DNA of 64,000 nt from JASLDZ01 sp964242625. Its GTDB lineage: Bacteria; Pseudomonadota; Alphaproteobacteria; Caulobacterales; Caulobacteraceae. Below, piece by piece: positions 8,744 through 15,801 of this stretch. The stretch lies in contig CAXTAO010000003.1 of the NCBI GenBank assembly GCA_964242625.1, positions 62,001-126,000 on the forward strand. Direction: 5' to 3'. The first letter of the stretch is position 1; the number at the start of each line of letters is the position of its first letter. The notes below the pieces were generated by a model, which worked only from the letters and a program-made list of their open reading frames with translations, did not search any database and had not been told where the DNA came from. The translations under genes were made by a program, and so were the position numbers.

Positions 8744-9135
8744 CCGGGCGGCCCGGCGTTGGCGTCCTCGGCCGCAGTGGCGTCAGGCGTGGGCGTGAGC
8801 GCTTCGGGCAGATCGACGCCGTCGATGGCGCAGGGGTCGCCCCGCCCCCGCGCACGGGCGCAGAGGGCGTCGGCCTGCGTCTTGGCGAGGGGGCCGGCCG
8901 TGATCCGGTACCAGAGACCGCCGGCCACGCGCACGGGCGCGACGCGCAAGGGCGCGGGCTGCTCGCCGGCGATGCGCCAGCTCCGCGCCGCCGCCTCGGC
9001 CGTCACGCGCGAGCGATAGGCGCCCAGGCGCACGCTGAAGCGCGGGCCCGAGAGGTCGGGCGCGGGCGCGACGGCGGCCGGGGGCGGCACGATGTCCAGG
9101 TATCGGGGGAGATCGGGCGGTCCGAACAGCATCAT
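8740..9135 (-). CDS. Small SPOR-domain-like protein in the sctQRST operon
   Basis: 131 residues. After a Pro-rich N-terminus, residues about 32-105 read FSVRLGAYRSRVTAEAAARSW...LWYRITAGPLAKTQADALCARAR, the pattern of a SPOR repeat. SPOR domains bind denuded glycan strands of peptidoglycan, usually at the division septum. No signal peptide or membrane segment is visible, which is odd for a SPOR protein. The ATG at 9135 overlaps the sctT stop (ATGA) and the gene's own stop overlaps the next start (GTGA), so it belongs firmly to the secretion operon. A wall-positioning role for the injectisome is inferred. Confidence 0.7.
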   Translation of the reverse strand: MMLFGPPDLPRYLDIVPPPAAVAPAPDLSGPRFSVRLGAYRSRVTAEAAARSWRIAGEQPAPLRVAPVRVAGGLWYRITAGPLAKTQADALCARARGRGDPCAIDGVDLPEALTPTPDATAAEDANAGPPG

Positions 9136-9938
9136 CCGGCTCCGGCCCGCGCGAGGCCTCGCAGCACGTCGAGCACGAAGGCCGGGCGCGTGCCGATCTC
9201 GTCGACCAGCGCCTGCACGAAGAGGCCGCTGGTCGCCAGCACCACCGCGGTCGCCAGCCACGACTTGATCGACAGCGTGAGCGAGAAGACGTTCAGCTGC
9301 GGGGCGAAGCGATTGATCAGCCCCATCCCGCCTTCCACCACGGTCAGGAGCACCAGCGCCGGGGCCGCGAAGGTGATCGACAGGCCCATGAAGCGCGAGA
9401 ACTCGCCCTCGAACAGACTCGTCTCGCCCATGACGAGGCGCGGGGCGGCGGGCGAGATTGGGAAGATCGCGTAGCTGGCCGTGATGGTGGTCACCAGGAG
9501 CAGGAGGCCGCCGGAGAACATGAAGACGAAGTTGGCGAGCCGGCCCAGAAAGGCTCCGTTGAGCGAGGTGGTCTCGCCCGAGAGCGGATCGACCACCTGG
9601 GCCATGCTGGCCCCCGATTTGGCGTCGATGATCCGGCCCGCCGCGTCGAACACCCACAGGATCGTCCCGAAGAAGAAGCCGATCACGATGCCTATGATCG
9701 CCTCCCGCGCGAACAGGCCCACCCACTGCGGCATGGTCATGCGCAAGGCGGCGAGGTCGGGCTGGAGCGCGATCACGATCAGCGCGAAGCCCACGAACAG
9801 GCTGTTGCGCACGAGCGCGGGCACGAACTCGGGCGTGAAGATGGGCAGGAGGAGGAAGGTGGCGGCGACGCGCGTCACCGCCACCGCCAGCACGAGCGCT
9901 TGGTCGAAGAAGCCGCCGAGGAGGCTGCCCAGCTCCAC
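9132..9938 (-). CDS. sctT: T3SS export-apparatus membrane protein SctT (YscT/SpaR/FliR family)
   Basis: 268 residues, normal for the family. It is highly hydrophobic, with about six to eight membrane segments. It has the family's FVPALVRNSLFVGFAL and AREAIIGIVIGFFFGTILWVFDAAGRIIDAKSG stretches (the latter near residues 78-110). SctT forms the core export gate in the inner membrane with SctR and SctS. The start is GTG 9938, two bases after the sctS stop; a longer reading would add an unrelated Arg-rich tail. It lies in the contiguous order sctQ-sctR-sctS-sctT seen in many injectisomes. Confidence 0.92.
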   Translation of the reverse strand: MELGSLLGGFFDQALVLAVAVTRVAATFLLLPIFTPEFVPALVRNSLFVGFALIVIALQPDLAALRMTMPQWVGLFAREAIIGIVIGFFFGTILWVFDAAGRIIDAKSGASMAQVVDPLSGETTSLNGAFLGRLANFVFMFSGGLLLLVTTITASYAIFPISPAAPRLVMGETSLFEGEFSRFMGLSITFAAPALVLLTVVEGGMGLINRFAPQLNVFSLTLSIKSWLATAVVLATSGLFVQALVDEIGTRPAFVLDVLRGLARAGAG

Positions 9939-9940
9939 CT

Positions 9941-10213
9941 TCAGGGCCGGATCAGACCGGGGAACTGGGTGAACACCTTGTCGGCGAACGCGTAGAGCGT
10001 GCCGCCCAGGAGCGCCGCGGTCATGAAGATGGTCAGGACGATCGCGATGAACTTGGCGGTGTACTGAAGCGTCTGTTCCTGCAGCTGGGTCGCCGACTGC
10101 AGCACCGCGATCGCCACGCCGACGATGGACGCCACGAGGATCGGCGGCCCCGACAGGAGGAGCACGAGCCACAGCGCCTCGTTCATCAGCTGCAGCGCCT
10201 GGGCGTTCATCAT
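9941..10213 (-). CDS. sctS: T3SS export-apparatus protein SctS (YscS/FliQ family)
   Basis: 90 residues, the standard size. There are two transmembrane helices: LWLVLLLSGPPILVASIVGVA at about 14-35 and FIAIVLTIFMTAALLGGTLYAF at about 55-76. They are joined by the conserved SATQLQEQTLQYTAK loop. Four or so copies pack around SctR/SctT in the export gate. Two ATGs stand in tandem (10213 and 10210). I took the first because GGGAGG lies 10 bases before it. The gap to sctR is 19 bases. Confidence 0.93.
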   Translation of the reverse strand: MMNAQALQLMNEALWLVLLLSGPPILVASIVGVAIAVLQSATQLQEQTLQYTAKFIAIVLTIFMTAALLGGTLYAFADKVFTQFPGLIRP

Positions 10214-10232
10214 GGCGGTGGCGCCTCCCGCG

Positions 10233-10889
10233 CTACTGGTAGGACAGCACGAGGCCGTGGGCGAGCTTCACCCAGCCGTCGATCAAGACGAACAGCAATA
10301 GCTTGAACGGCAAGGATACGGTCGTGGGCGACAGCATCATCATGCCCATAGCCAGGAGAATGTTGGACACGACCAGGTCGATCACCAGGAACGGCAGGAA
10401 GATCAGGAAGCCGATCTGGAAGGCGGCGGTCAGTTCGCCCACGGTGAAGGCGGGCACGACCACGATGAAGTCCCGGTCGGTCAGCGTCTGGGCGCGGGCG
10501 GGGATCACTTTCTGGGCGGTGCGCAGGAAGAAGGCGCGCTCGCGTGGGCTCGAATGCTTCATCAAGAAGGTGCGCAGGGGCTCCTTGGCCGCGTCGGCGT
10601 AGGCCAGCATCTTTCCGGTGTCGCCGCTGGCCTCCGCGACGGGTCGCTGCGCCATGTCCGCCTGCATCTGCAGCCCGACCGGATACATGACGTAGAGCGT
10701 GAGGATCAGCGCCAGCCCGTTGATCACCACGTTGGGCGGCGTCTGCTGCAGGCCCAGGGCGTTGCGCAGCAGGCTCAAGGTGACGACGATCTTGGTGAAC
10801 GAGGTCACCATCACCGCCACGAAGGGCGCGAGCGCCAGGAAGACGACGGTGAGGAGCGCGGAGGCGGGAGTGAAGGTGGTGAGGTTCAC
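10233..10889 (-). CDS. sctR: T3SS export-apparatus protein SctR (YscR/FliP family)
   Basis: 218 residues, usual length. Signature stretches are SFTKIVVTLSLLRNALGLQQTPPN (positions about 30-53), a soluble middle with LRTFLMKHSSPRERAFF, and FQIGFLIFLPFLVIDLVVSNILLAMGM near residues 156-183, the FliP/SctR signature. It is the pentameric base of the export gate. The start is GTG 10889, overlapping the sctQ stop as GTGA, which implies translational coupling. Confidence 0.95.
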   Translation of the reverse strand: MNLTTFTPASALLTVVFLALAPFVAVMVTSFTKIVVTLSLLRNALGLQQTPPNVVINGLALILTLYVMYPVGLQMQADMAQRPVAEASGDTGKMLAYADAAKEPLRTFLMKHSSPRERAFFLRTAQKVIPARAQTLTDRDFIVVVPAFTVGELTAAFQIGFLIFLPFLVIDLVVSNILLAMGMMMLSPTTVSLPFKLLLFVLIDGWVKLAHGLVLSYQ

Positions 10890-11860
10890 GCCGCCGCCCC
10901 GGCCGACCCTTGGGCGACCTCGTCAACCACCACCGCATAGCCCTCGCCCAGCGCCACCAGCCGCCCGGTCGCCACGAGCGCGCCGCCCGCGAGAAGCCGC
11001 ACGGCGGGCGTGTCGCCCAGCGGCGGCAGGCTCAGCACCGCGCCCGGCGCCAGCCGCGCGAGCTCCGCCAGCGGCAGCTCTAATGTGGCGAGTTCGGCCG
11101 AGAGGCGCACGGGGATGTCGCCCGCAAGGCTGAGCTCGCCTTCGCCCTGTGCGCCGCCGTCCATTCCGCCCCCTTGCGCGTCGTGTGACGCGAACCGCCC
11201 CGTCGTCGCCCGCCAGCAGCCGCGCAGCGAACCACCCGCCCAGGCGAGATCCGCCGCCAGCTCGCCCCCCGCCGCGGGGAGCAGCACCCAATCGCCCCGC
11301 CCCAGCAAGGGCAACTCGTCGGCGGGAGCCACAGGACCACGAAGCGTGAGGATGACGCCAGCCCGCGCGTGCAGCGCGGCTCCGGCGAGGGGGACTTGCG
11401 CCGAGCGGGGCGGGCTCGCGGGAAGCGGAGCCTCCGCTCCGATGGCCAGGAGGAGCGCGTGGACGGGACGGCCGTCCGCATCCGCCATCTCGACGATCAA
11501 ATGCAGCGCGCCCGCGGGCGCGGCGCCCATCCCGGTTGGCTCCAGCGGTACGCCCCACGCCTGTTCGATGCGGAGAAGCAGAGGTTCGGCACGGCTGAGC
11601 TCGATCAGCGCCTCCGGCAGCACGGAGGCGGCGGGCGCCGGCGTCCACGCGCACGGCTGCCCCTCCGCCAGGAGCGGCCGCACCGCGAGGTCGCCGGAGA
11701 GCCGCAGCATGGGGGCCGCGTCGCCCTCCGCCAGGCGGGCGCGCATCCGGCCGCCCCGGGCGGTCATCGCGTTCAGCGCGAGAAGCGCGGCGTTGCGGCG
11801 CGTCGCCTCGGCGGGGGCGATCCGGGGCAGCGCCGCATGCAGGGCGCGCGCCTCAGCCAT
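10886..11860 (-). CDS. sctQ: T3SS cytoplasmic ring (sorting platform) protein SctQ
   Basis: 324 residues. The N-terminal two thirds are poorly conserved and Ala/Leu-rich. Residues about 250-318 form the C-terminal SPOA domain (IPVRLSAELATLELPLAELARLAPGAVLSLPP...VRLLAGGALVATGRLVALGEGYAVVV), the YscQ/HrcQ/FliN-type module. SctQ pods connect the basal body to the ATPase and receive substrates. ATG 11860 lies inside the last codons of the response-regulator gene (8-base overlap), so regulator and apparatus are translated from one message. Confidence 0.88.
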   Translation of the reverse strand: MAEARALHAALPRIAPAEATRRNAALLALNAMTARGGRMRARLAEGDAAPMLRLSGDLAVRPLLAEGQPCAWTPAPAASVLPEALIELSRAEPLLLRIEQAWGVPLEPTGMGAAPAGALHLIVEMADADGRPVHALLLAIGAEAPLPASPPRSAQVPLAGAALHARAGVILTLRGPVAPADELPLLGRGDWVLLPAAGGELAADLAWAGGSLRGCWRATTGRFASHDAQGGGMDGGAQGEGELSLAGDIPVRLSAELATLELPLAELARLAPGAVLSLPPLGDTPAVRLLAGGALVATGRLVALGEGYAVVVDEVAQGSAGAAA

Positions 11861-12521
11861 CGACGCGGCCGCTCAGCGTCATGCGCACGAGCTGGGTCAG
11901 CGAGCGCGCCTGCATCTTGGCCATGACGCGCGACCGGTGCAGCTCCACCGTCTTAGGGCTGATGCCGAGCCGGTAGGCGACGACCTTGTTGGGGTGCCCC
12001 TCGACCACGAGGTCCATCACCTCGCGTTCGCGCGGGGTGAGCGCGTCCCTGCGTGCGGCGAGCTCGGGGTCGGGTGCGGCGTCGGGCGGCGGCTCGCCCT
12101 CGGGCGGCTGGACGTCGCCCGCGTCGGCGTCGCCCTGGCGAAAGGCGGCCGCCAGCGCCTCCTCCAACGCCGCTTCCTGGAACGGCTTCTCCAGGAAGGT
12201 GAGCGCGCCCTTGCGCATGGCCTCCACCGCCAGCGGCACGTCGCCGTGGCCGGTCATGAAGATGACCGGCCAACGCACCCGGCGCTCGCGCACCGCGTCC
12301 AGGAGCTGCAGCCCGCTCATCTCGGGCATGCGCACGTCGAACAGGAGGCAGCCCGCGGCCTGCGCCGCGGACGCCTCGCCGGACCCGTCCAGGGCGGCGA
12401 GGCAGGCGAGGGGACCTTCGAAAGGCTGCACATCATACCCCAGCCCCTCCAGCCACCACACGGCGGACTCACGGAACTCGGCATTGTCGTCCACCAGCCA
12501 GATCCGCCCCGCCGCGTTCAC
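11853..12521 (-). CDS. FixJ/NarL-type response regulator linked to the T3SS
   Basis: 222 residues. The receiver domain (about 5-125) has the acidic pair in VDDN, phospho-acceptor Asp62 in LLFDVRMPEMSG, a Thr in IFMTGHGD and Lys112 in FLEKPF. An acidic Pro linker follows. Residues about 158-220 are a LuxR-type HTH: LTPREREVMDLVVEGHPNKVVAYRLGISPKTVELHRSRVMAKM. It most resembles FixJ-family activators. The start is GTG 12521, overlapping the kinase stop (GTGA). As the only DNA-binding protein in the T3SS region it is the likely transcription switch, and the CTAGGG-N4-CCCTAG repeats are candidate targets. Confidence 0.92.
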   Translation of the reverse strand: MNAAGRIWLVDDNAEFRESAVWWLEGLGYDVQPFEGPLACLAALDGSGEASAAQAAGCLLFDVRMPEMSGLQLLDAVRERRVRWPVIFMTGHGDVPLAVEAMRKGALTFLEKPFQEAALEEALAAAFRQGDADAGDVQPPEGEPPPDAAPDPELAARRDALTPREREVMDLVVEGHPNKVVAYRLGISPKTVELHRSRVMAKMQARSLTQLVRMTLSGRVDG

Positions 12522-13573
12522 GTCGCCTCCGTGAGGTCGGCGCGGGGCAGCGCCAGGTGGAAGACCGAGCCCGCGCCGTCGTCGGCCGGGGTATGCCACA
12601 GCCGGCCTCCGTGGAGCTCGACGATCGAGCGGCACACGCCCAGCCCAACGCCCATGCCGTCGCTCTTGGTCGAATAGAACGGCTGGAACATGCGCGTCGC
12701 AACTGCCTCGTCTACGCCCGGGCCGGTGTCCTCTATCCGGACCTCCACCTCCTTGGCGCGGGCGCGGGTGGACAGGCGCAGCCGGCGCACCTGGCCGGCG
12801 CGCATGGCGTCCAGCGCGTTGCGGGCGATGTTGACCAGCACCTGCTGGATCATCACCGCGTCGCCCAGGACCGGCGGCGGCGGCGCGTCGGCCGGCTCGG
12901 CGCGGGCGTCCACCCCGTCGCGCTGGATCTCCCAGTCGAGGAGCGCCAGCGTGTCGCGCGCCAGCCGGTCGAGGTCGAGCGGCTCGACCCGGGGCTGGCG
13001 CTGGTCGACGAAGGTGCGGATGCGCGCGATCACGCCCGCGGCGTAGAGCGCCTGCTCCACCCCTTTCTCGATCGCGGGCAGCCCCGTTTCGGCGGTCAGG
13101 GCGCCGCGCGCCAGCTTGGCCTTCAGACCGCGCAGGAGGTTGGCGATCGCCCCGATCGGCTGGTTCAGCTCGTGGGCGATCATGGACGCCATCTCGCCGA
13201 CCGAGAGCACGCGCGAGGTGAGGAGGAGGCGCTCGCGATCCTCAAGCCGGCGGCGCTCGTCGGCGCGGCGCTCGGCGGCGTCCTGCAGCTCGACGTGGAT
13301 GCGCGTCCCGTCGGCGGAGGGGGCCAGCCGCGCGTCGTACACCGACTTGGCCCCGCGCAGGGTGACGAGCGCCGACACCGGCCGCCCGCTAAGCCGGCAG
13401 TCGTCCCACGCCTCGGCGAGGCCGGCGACCTCCGGTCCGGGCGCGGCCAGCGACGGCAGCCCCGGCAGGGCCGCGTCGAACCCGCCGGAGCGCCAGAGCA
13501 CGCGGCCGCCCGCGGCCTCGGCGGTGGCCACCCGCACGCCCAGGGCGTCCAGCGCCTCGACGGCTGCCTCCAC
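12518..13573 (-). CDS. Cytoplasmic sensor histidine kinase linked to the T3SS
   Basis: 351 residues. No membrane segment is present, so this is a soluble kinase. Residues 1-100 look like a PAS-type sensing domain. A short coiled coil follows, then the phospho-acceptor His134 in ASMIAHELNQPIGAI, the N box NIARNALDAM, the DTGPGVDE G1 box, and an ATP lid with KSDGMGVGLGVCRSIVELHGG. The H-box is of the FixL/DctB type. The start is GTG at 13571-13573 with no clear ribosome binding site, and a degraded CTAGGG repeat overlaps it. The partner regulator follows with a 4-base overlap. The signal sensed is unknown; it must be internal or membrane-permeant. Confidence 0.9.
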   Translation of the reverse strand: MEAAVEALDALGVRVATAEAAGGRVLWRSGGFDAALPGLPSLAAPGPEVAGLAEAWDDCRLSGRPVSALVTLRGAKSVYDARLAPSADGTRIHVELQDAAERRADERRRLEDRERLLLTSRVLSVGEMASMIAHELNQPIGAIANLLRGLKAKLARGALTAETGLPAIEKGVEQALYAAGVIARIRTFVDQRQPRVEPLDLDRLARDTLALLDWEIQRDGVDARAEPADAPPPPVLGDAVMIQQVLVNIARNALDAMRAGQVRRLRLSTRARAKEVEVRIEDTGPGVDEAVATRMFQPFYSTKSDGMGVGLGVCRSIVELHGGRLWHTPADDGAGSVFHLALPRADLTEAT

Positions 13574-13588
13574 TAGGGTTGTCCCCGA
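13573..13588. promoter_or_regulatory. Degraded CTAGGG-N4-CCC inverted repeat at the kinase / unknown-gene divergence
   Basis: CTAGGG (13573-13578), spacer TTGT, then CCC followed by CGA instead of TAG. One arm is perfect and three of six bases of the other arm match the repeats at 7269-7286 and 27251-27266. It lies exactly where the leftward kinase-regulator-sctQRST operon and the rightward two-gene unit diverge. It could be a weak autoregulatory site. Confidence 0.35.
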
Positions 13589-13662
13589 TGGCGGAGAAGG
13601 GAGCGCGGAGCTATCTTTGCAGCCTGGTGGCTGGCGCGCGTTGTGCCGTGGAGGAGCGACCC

Positions 13663-13887
13663 TTGATCGGACCCGGCGGCCTCTCGTCCAACCTCGCGCC
13701 GGCCTTCCGCACCGCCCAGGCCTCGGCGGAGATGCGCCAGACGGGCGCGTCCGGCGGGGAGCGCTTCGGCGACTGGTCGGCGTTCGACGCGGGGGCCGAA
13801 GGGCAGGTCGGCCTCGGGCGCGAGCGCGCCTCCATCGATCCCGTGCACGCCGCGCGGACGGTGGCGGCGTTCGTCCTGGAGGGCTGA
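13663..13887 (+). CDS. Small unknown protein inside the T3SS cluster
   Basis: 74 residues from TTG 13663, which follows GGAGGAG (13650-13656) by 6 bases. In-frame ATG 13588 (99 residues) and GTG 13648 are alternatives without comparable ribosome binding sites. No domain is recognised. The protein is Gly/Ala-rich, has no membrane segment and includes GGERFGDWSAFDAGAEGQVGL. It points away from the kinase operon and ends 6 bases before the next gene. Its place suggests a small secreted protein, chaperone or regulator of the system, but no function can be assigned. Confidence 0.55.
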   Translation: MIGPGGLSSNLAPAFRTAQASAEMRQTGASGGERFGDWSAFDAGAEGQVGLGRERASIDPVHAARTVAAFVLEG

Positions 13888-13893
13888 CGCGCC

Positions 13894-14577
13894 TTGCCCG
13901 TGCTCAAGGCGGACCCCGACTGGGCCGGCGCCGCCCAGGCGCTGGTGTCTGCGCTCGAGGCGCAGGGGGACGAGGACGGCCGGGTAGAGGCGCTCGAGGC
14001 CGTGCGCGACGCCTTCGGCGACGCGGTCTATCCTGGCTTTCTCAAGCTCCTGGCGGCGGTGGGGCGCTTCGGCGACCTGCCCGCGCGCCGCCTGGTCGCC
14101 GACACCTTCGCGCGCGCCCTTTCCACCAGCCGTATGCCCGCCGCGCGCGTGCCGGCTTGGGGCGGCGGCCCCGGAGGTCTGGGCGCCGTGGGGGGCTTGG
14201 CCGCGGCGCTGGGGCCCGCGTTCGCTCCTGCGGGTCCGGGCCTTCGCGGCGGCCTGCGGGCGGTCGGCCCGCTCGAGTTCCTGTGCCTGTGGGCGCACCG
14301 CGATCTGGCGGCCGAGCCGCTCGACGCCGATGGCTTCGAGACGGCCCTGCGCTGGCTCCTGACGCTGTTCGACGCCTCCTCGCGCGCGGTCGTCCTGTAT
14401 CAGCTCAAGCTCCTGGCCGACGCGGACAGCCCCGTGGAGGGCCTGCACGACCGCGAGAGCCGGGCGCTGGTGCGCGCGCTCGTGGCGGCGTGGGAAGGCG
14501 GCGGCGCGCCGGCCGATGTCGCCGGAGAGGCCCGCCGCGCCCTGCGCCGCGATCCCTTCGCCCACCTGCCCCGTTGA
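13894..14577 (+). CDS. Unknown protein inside the T3SS cluster
   Basis: 227 residues from TTG 13894, 6 bases after the previous stop, which favours coupled translation; GTG 13900 is an alternative. No family is recognised. The protein is Leu/Ala-rich and probably helical throughout, with a Gly-rich break at about 88-125 (GGGPGGLGAVGG) and no signal or membrane segment. One helical half (residues about 125-200, LEFLCLWAHRDLAAEPLDADGFETALRWLLTLF) could be compared with gatekeeper SctW or chaperone folds, but I see no specific motif. It is convergent with sctP, 22 bases away. Confidence 0.6.
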   Translation: MPVLKADPDWAGAAQALVSALEAQGDEDGRVEALEAVRDAFGDAVYPGFLKLLAAVGRFGDLPARRLVADTFARALSTSRMPAARVPAWGGGPGGLGAVGGLAAALGPAFAPAGPGLRGGLRAVGPLEFLCLWAHRDLAAEPLDADGFETALRWLLTLFDASSRAVVLYQLKLLADADSPVEGLHDRESRALVRALVAAWEGGGAPADVAGEARRALRRDPFAHLPR

Positions 14578-14599
14578 TCTCCGCCCCCGCACGCGCGCC

Positions 14600-15310
14600 T
14601 TAACCCGGGTCCGCGCCTTCGGCCGCCGAGGGTCCGAGCGCCTCTCTCCCGTCCGCCAGTCGGATCTCGCCGAGGCTGAGGCCGCGGGCCTCCAGCCGGC
14701 GGCGCAGCGCATCGAGCGATCGCGAGACCTCGGGAACGGCGCCCGCTTCCGCCTGCAAGGAAAGCGAGAGGCTGCCGTCGGGCAGGCGTGCGAGCTGGAA
14801 GGCCTGCACGGGCGATCGGGCGTCGTTCAAGGCGACGGTGATGGGCGCGTCCGCCCCGCCCTGCAGCCCGCGCGCGGCGGCTTGCTCGACCATCTCGGCG
14901 AAGGCGGCGGCGTCGACTGTCGATCCCCCCGCCGCGGCCTCGCCCGCCGCGGCTACGCCCGACGCCGACCCGCCCGCCTGTGGCCCCACGCCCTCCAGCG
15001 CGCCGTCCCTGCGGTCGCGCGGCGCGCGGGCGAGGGGCCCTGCGGTCCCGTGCGCCGCGCCGCGCGGCGGCTCCTTCAGCCCCAGAAGCGACATCAGTCC
15101 GCCGTCGCCGCCCTTGCGCTTGCGCCCGGAGGTCGATCCCTCGCCCGCATCGTCGTCTTCCGAGCGGGGATCGTCGGCCGCGCCGCCGCGGCGCTGCACG
15201 TCGTCCAGCGCGGCCTGAAAGTCGCTGCGTGTTTGCCGGCCGTCGGCGCGGCCGGCGGGGCTGGGCCGGGCGGCGGGCGGCGTCGGCGAGGTGGCGCTCG
15301 TGTCGGTCAT
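14600..15310 (-). CDS. sctP: Probable T3SS needle-length/specificity protein (SctP-like)
   Basis: 236 residues. The first 130 are Pro/Ser/Arg-rich and disordered, with KRKGGDGG. The last 80 form a compact segment (ITVALNDARSPVQAFQLARLPDGSLSLSLQAEAGAVPEVSRSLDALRRRLEARGLSLGEIRL). This resembles the C-terminal domain of FliK/YscP-type proteins, where a helix-strand module flips export specificity. It follows sctN and sctO directly, the usual place of sctP, and its ATG overlaps the sctO stop (ATGA). The assignment rests on position, length and this general pattern. Confidence 0.65.
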   Translation of the reverse strand: MTDTSATSPTPPAARPSPAGRADGRQTRSDFQAALDDVQRRGGAADDPRSEDDDAGEGSTSGRKRKGGDGGLMSLLGLKEPPRGAAHGTAGPLARAPRDRRDGALEGVGPQAGGSASGVAAAGEAAAGGSTVDAAAFAEMVEQAAARGLQGGADAPITVALNDARSPVQAFQLARLPDGSLSLSLQAEAGAVPEVSRSLDALRRRLEARGLSLGEIRLADGREALGPSAAEGADPG

Positions 15311-15801
15311 GTCCAGGCTCCCTGGAGCGCGCCGGCGCCGAGGCGGCGCTCCTCCTGCTCGGCTTCGGCGCGCGCTTCCCGCCGGCGCGCGTCGGCGCGA
15401 CGGCCCTCGGTCAACTGGCTCGCGACGAGGTCTAGTCGGGCGCGGGCGCGGGCGAGCGCGGCCGCCGCCTCGGCCCGCGCCGTCTGCGTCGCGGCGAGAT
15501 CGGCCTCGGCGCGATCGACCAGCACCTGCGCCTCGTGCCGCTGGGCGACCAACGCGCCGCGCCGCGCCAGGGCGGCGTCGATGTGGCGGGGGTCGAGCCC
15601 GGTCTCGAACCAGACGTCGAGCGCCGCGCGGGCGTCGTCGACCTCTGAGCGCCTGAGAAGGGCGCGCTCCACGCCTACCCGCGCGCGATCGACCTCGGCC
15701 TGCGCCTCGGCGAGGCGGAGTTCCGCGGCCTGCGCCCGACGCTCGCGCAGGGCGTGAAGCCGGACGAGCACGGGGAGGCGGCGGGGCGCGGGCGCGTTCA
15801 T
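15307..15801 (-). CDS. sctO: T3SS stalk protein SctO (YscO/FliJ-like)
   Basis: 164 residues, almost entirely heptad-patterned, forming a long two-stranded coiled coil of Arg/Ala/Glu/Leu. Cysteine is absent. This is the size and fold of SctO/FliJ, which sits in the pore of the SctN hexamer and links it to SctV. It comes immediately after sctN with a 4-base overlap (ATGA). Sequence identity within this family is low, so the call is based on fold pattern and gene order. Confidence 0.8.
   Translation of the reverse strand: MNAPAPRRLPVLVRLHALRERRAQAAELRLAEAQAEVDRARVGVERALLRRSEVDDARAALDVWFETGLDPRHIDAALARRGALVAQRHEAQVLVDRAEADLAATQTARAEAAAALARARARLDLVASQLTEGRRADARRREARAEAEQEERRLGAGALQGAWT

Noticed and set aside
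13894..14577. Naming this gene as the gatekeeper sctW
   Set aside because: It is helical and near the right genes, but I find no SctW/TyeA motif; position alone is not enough.
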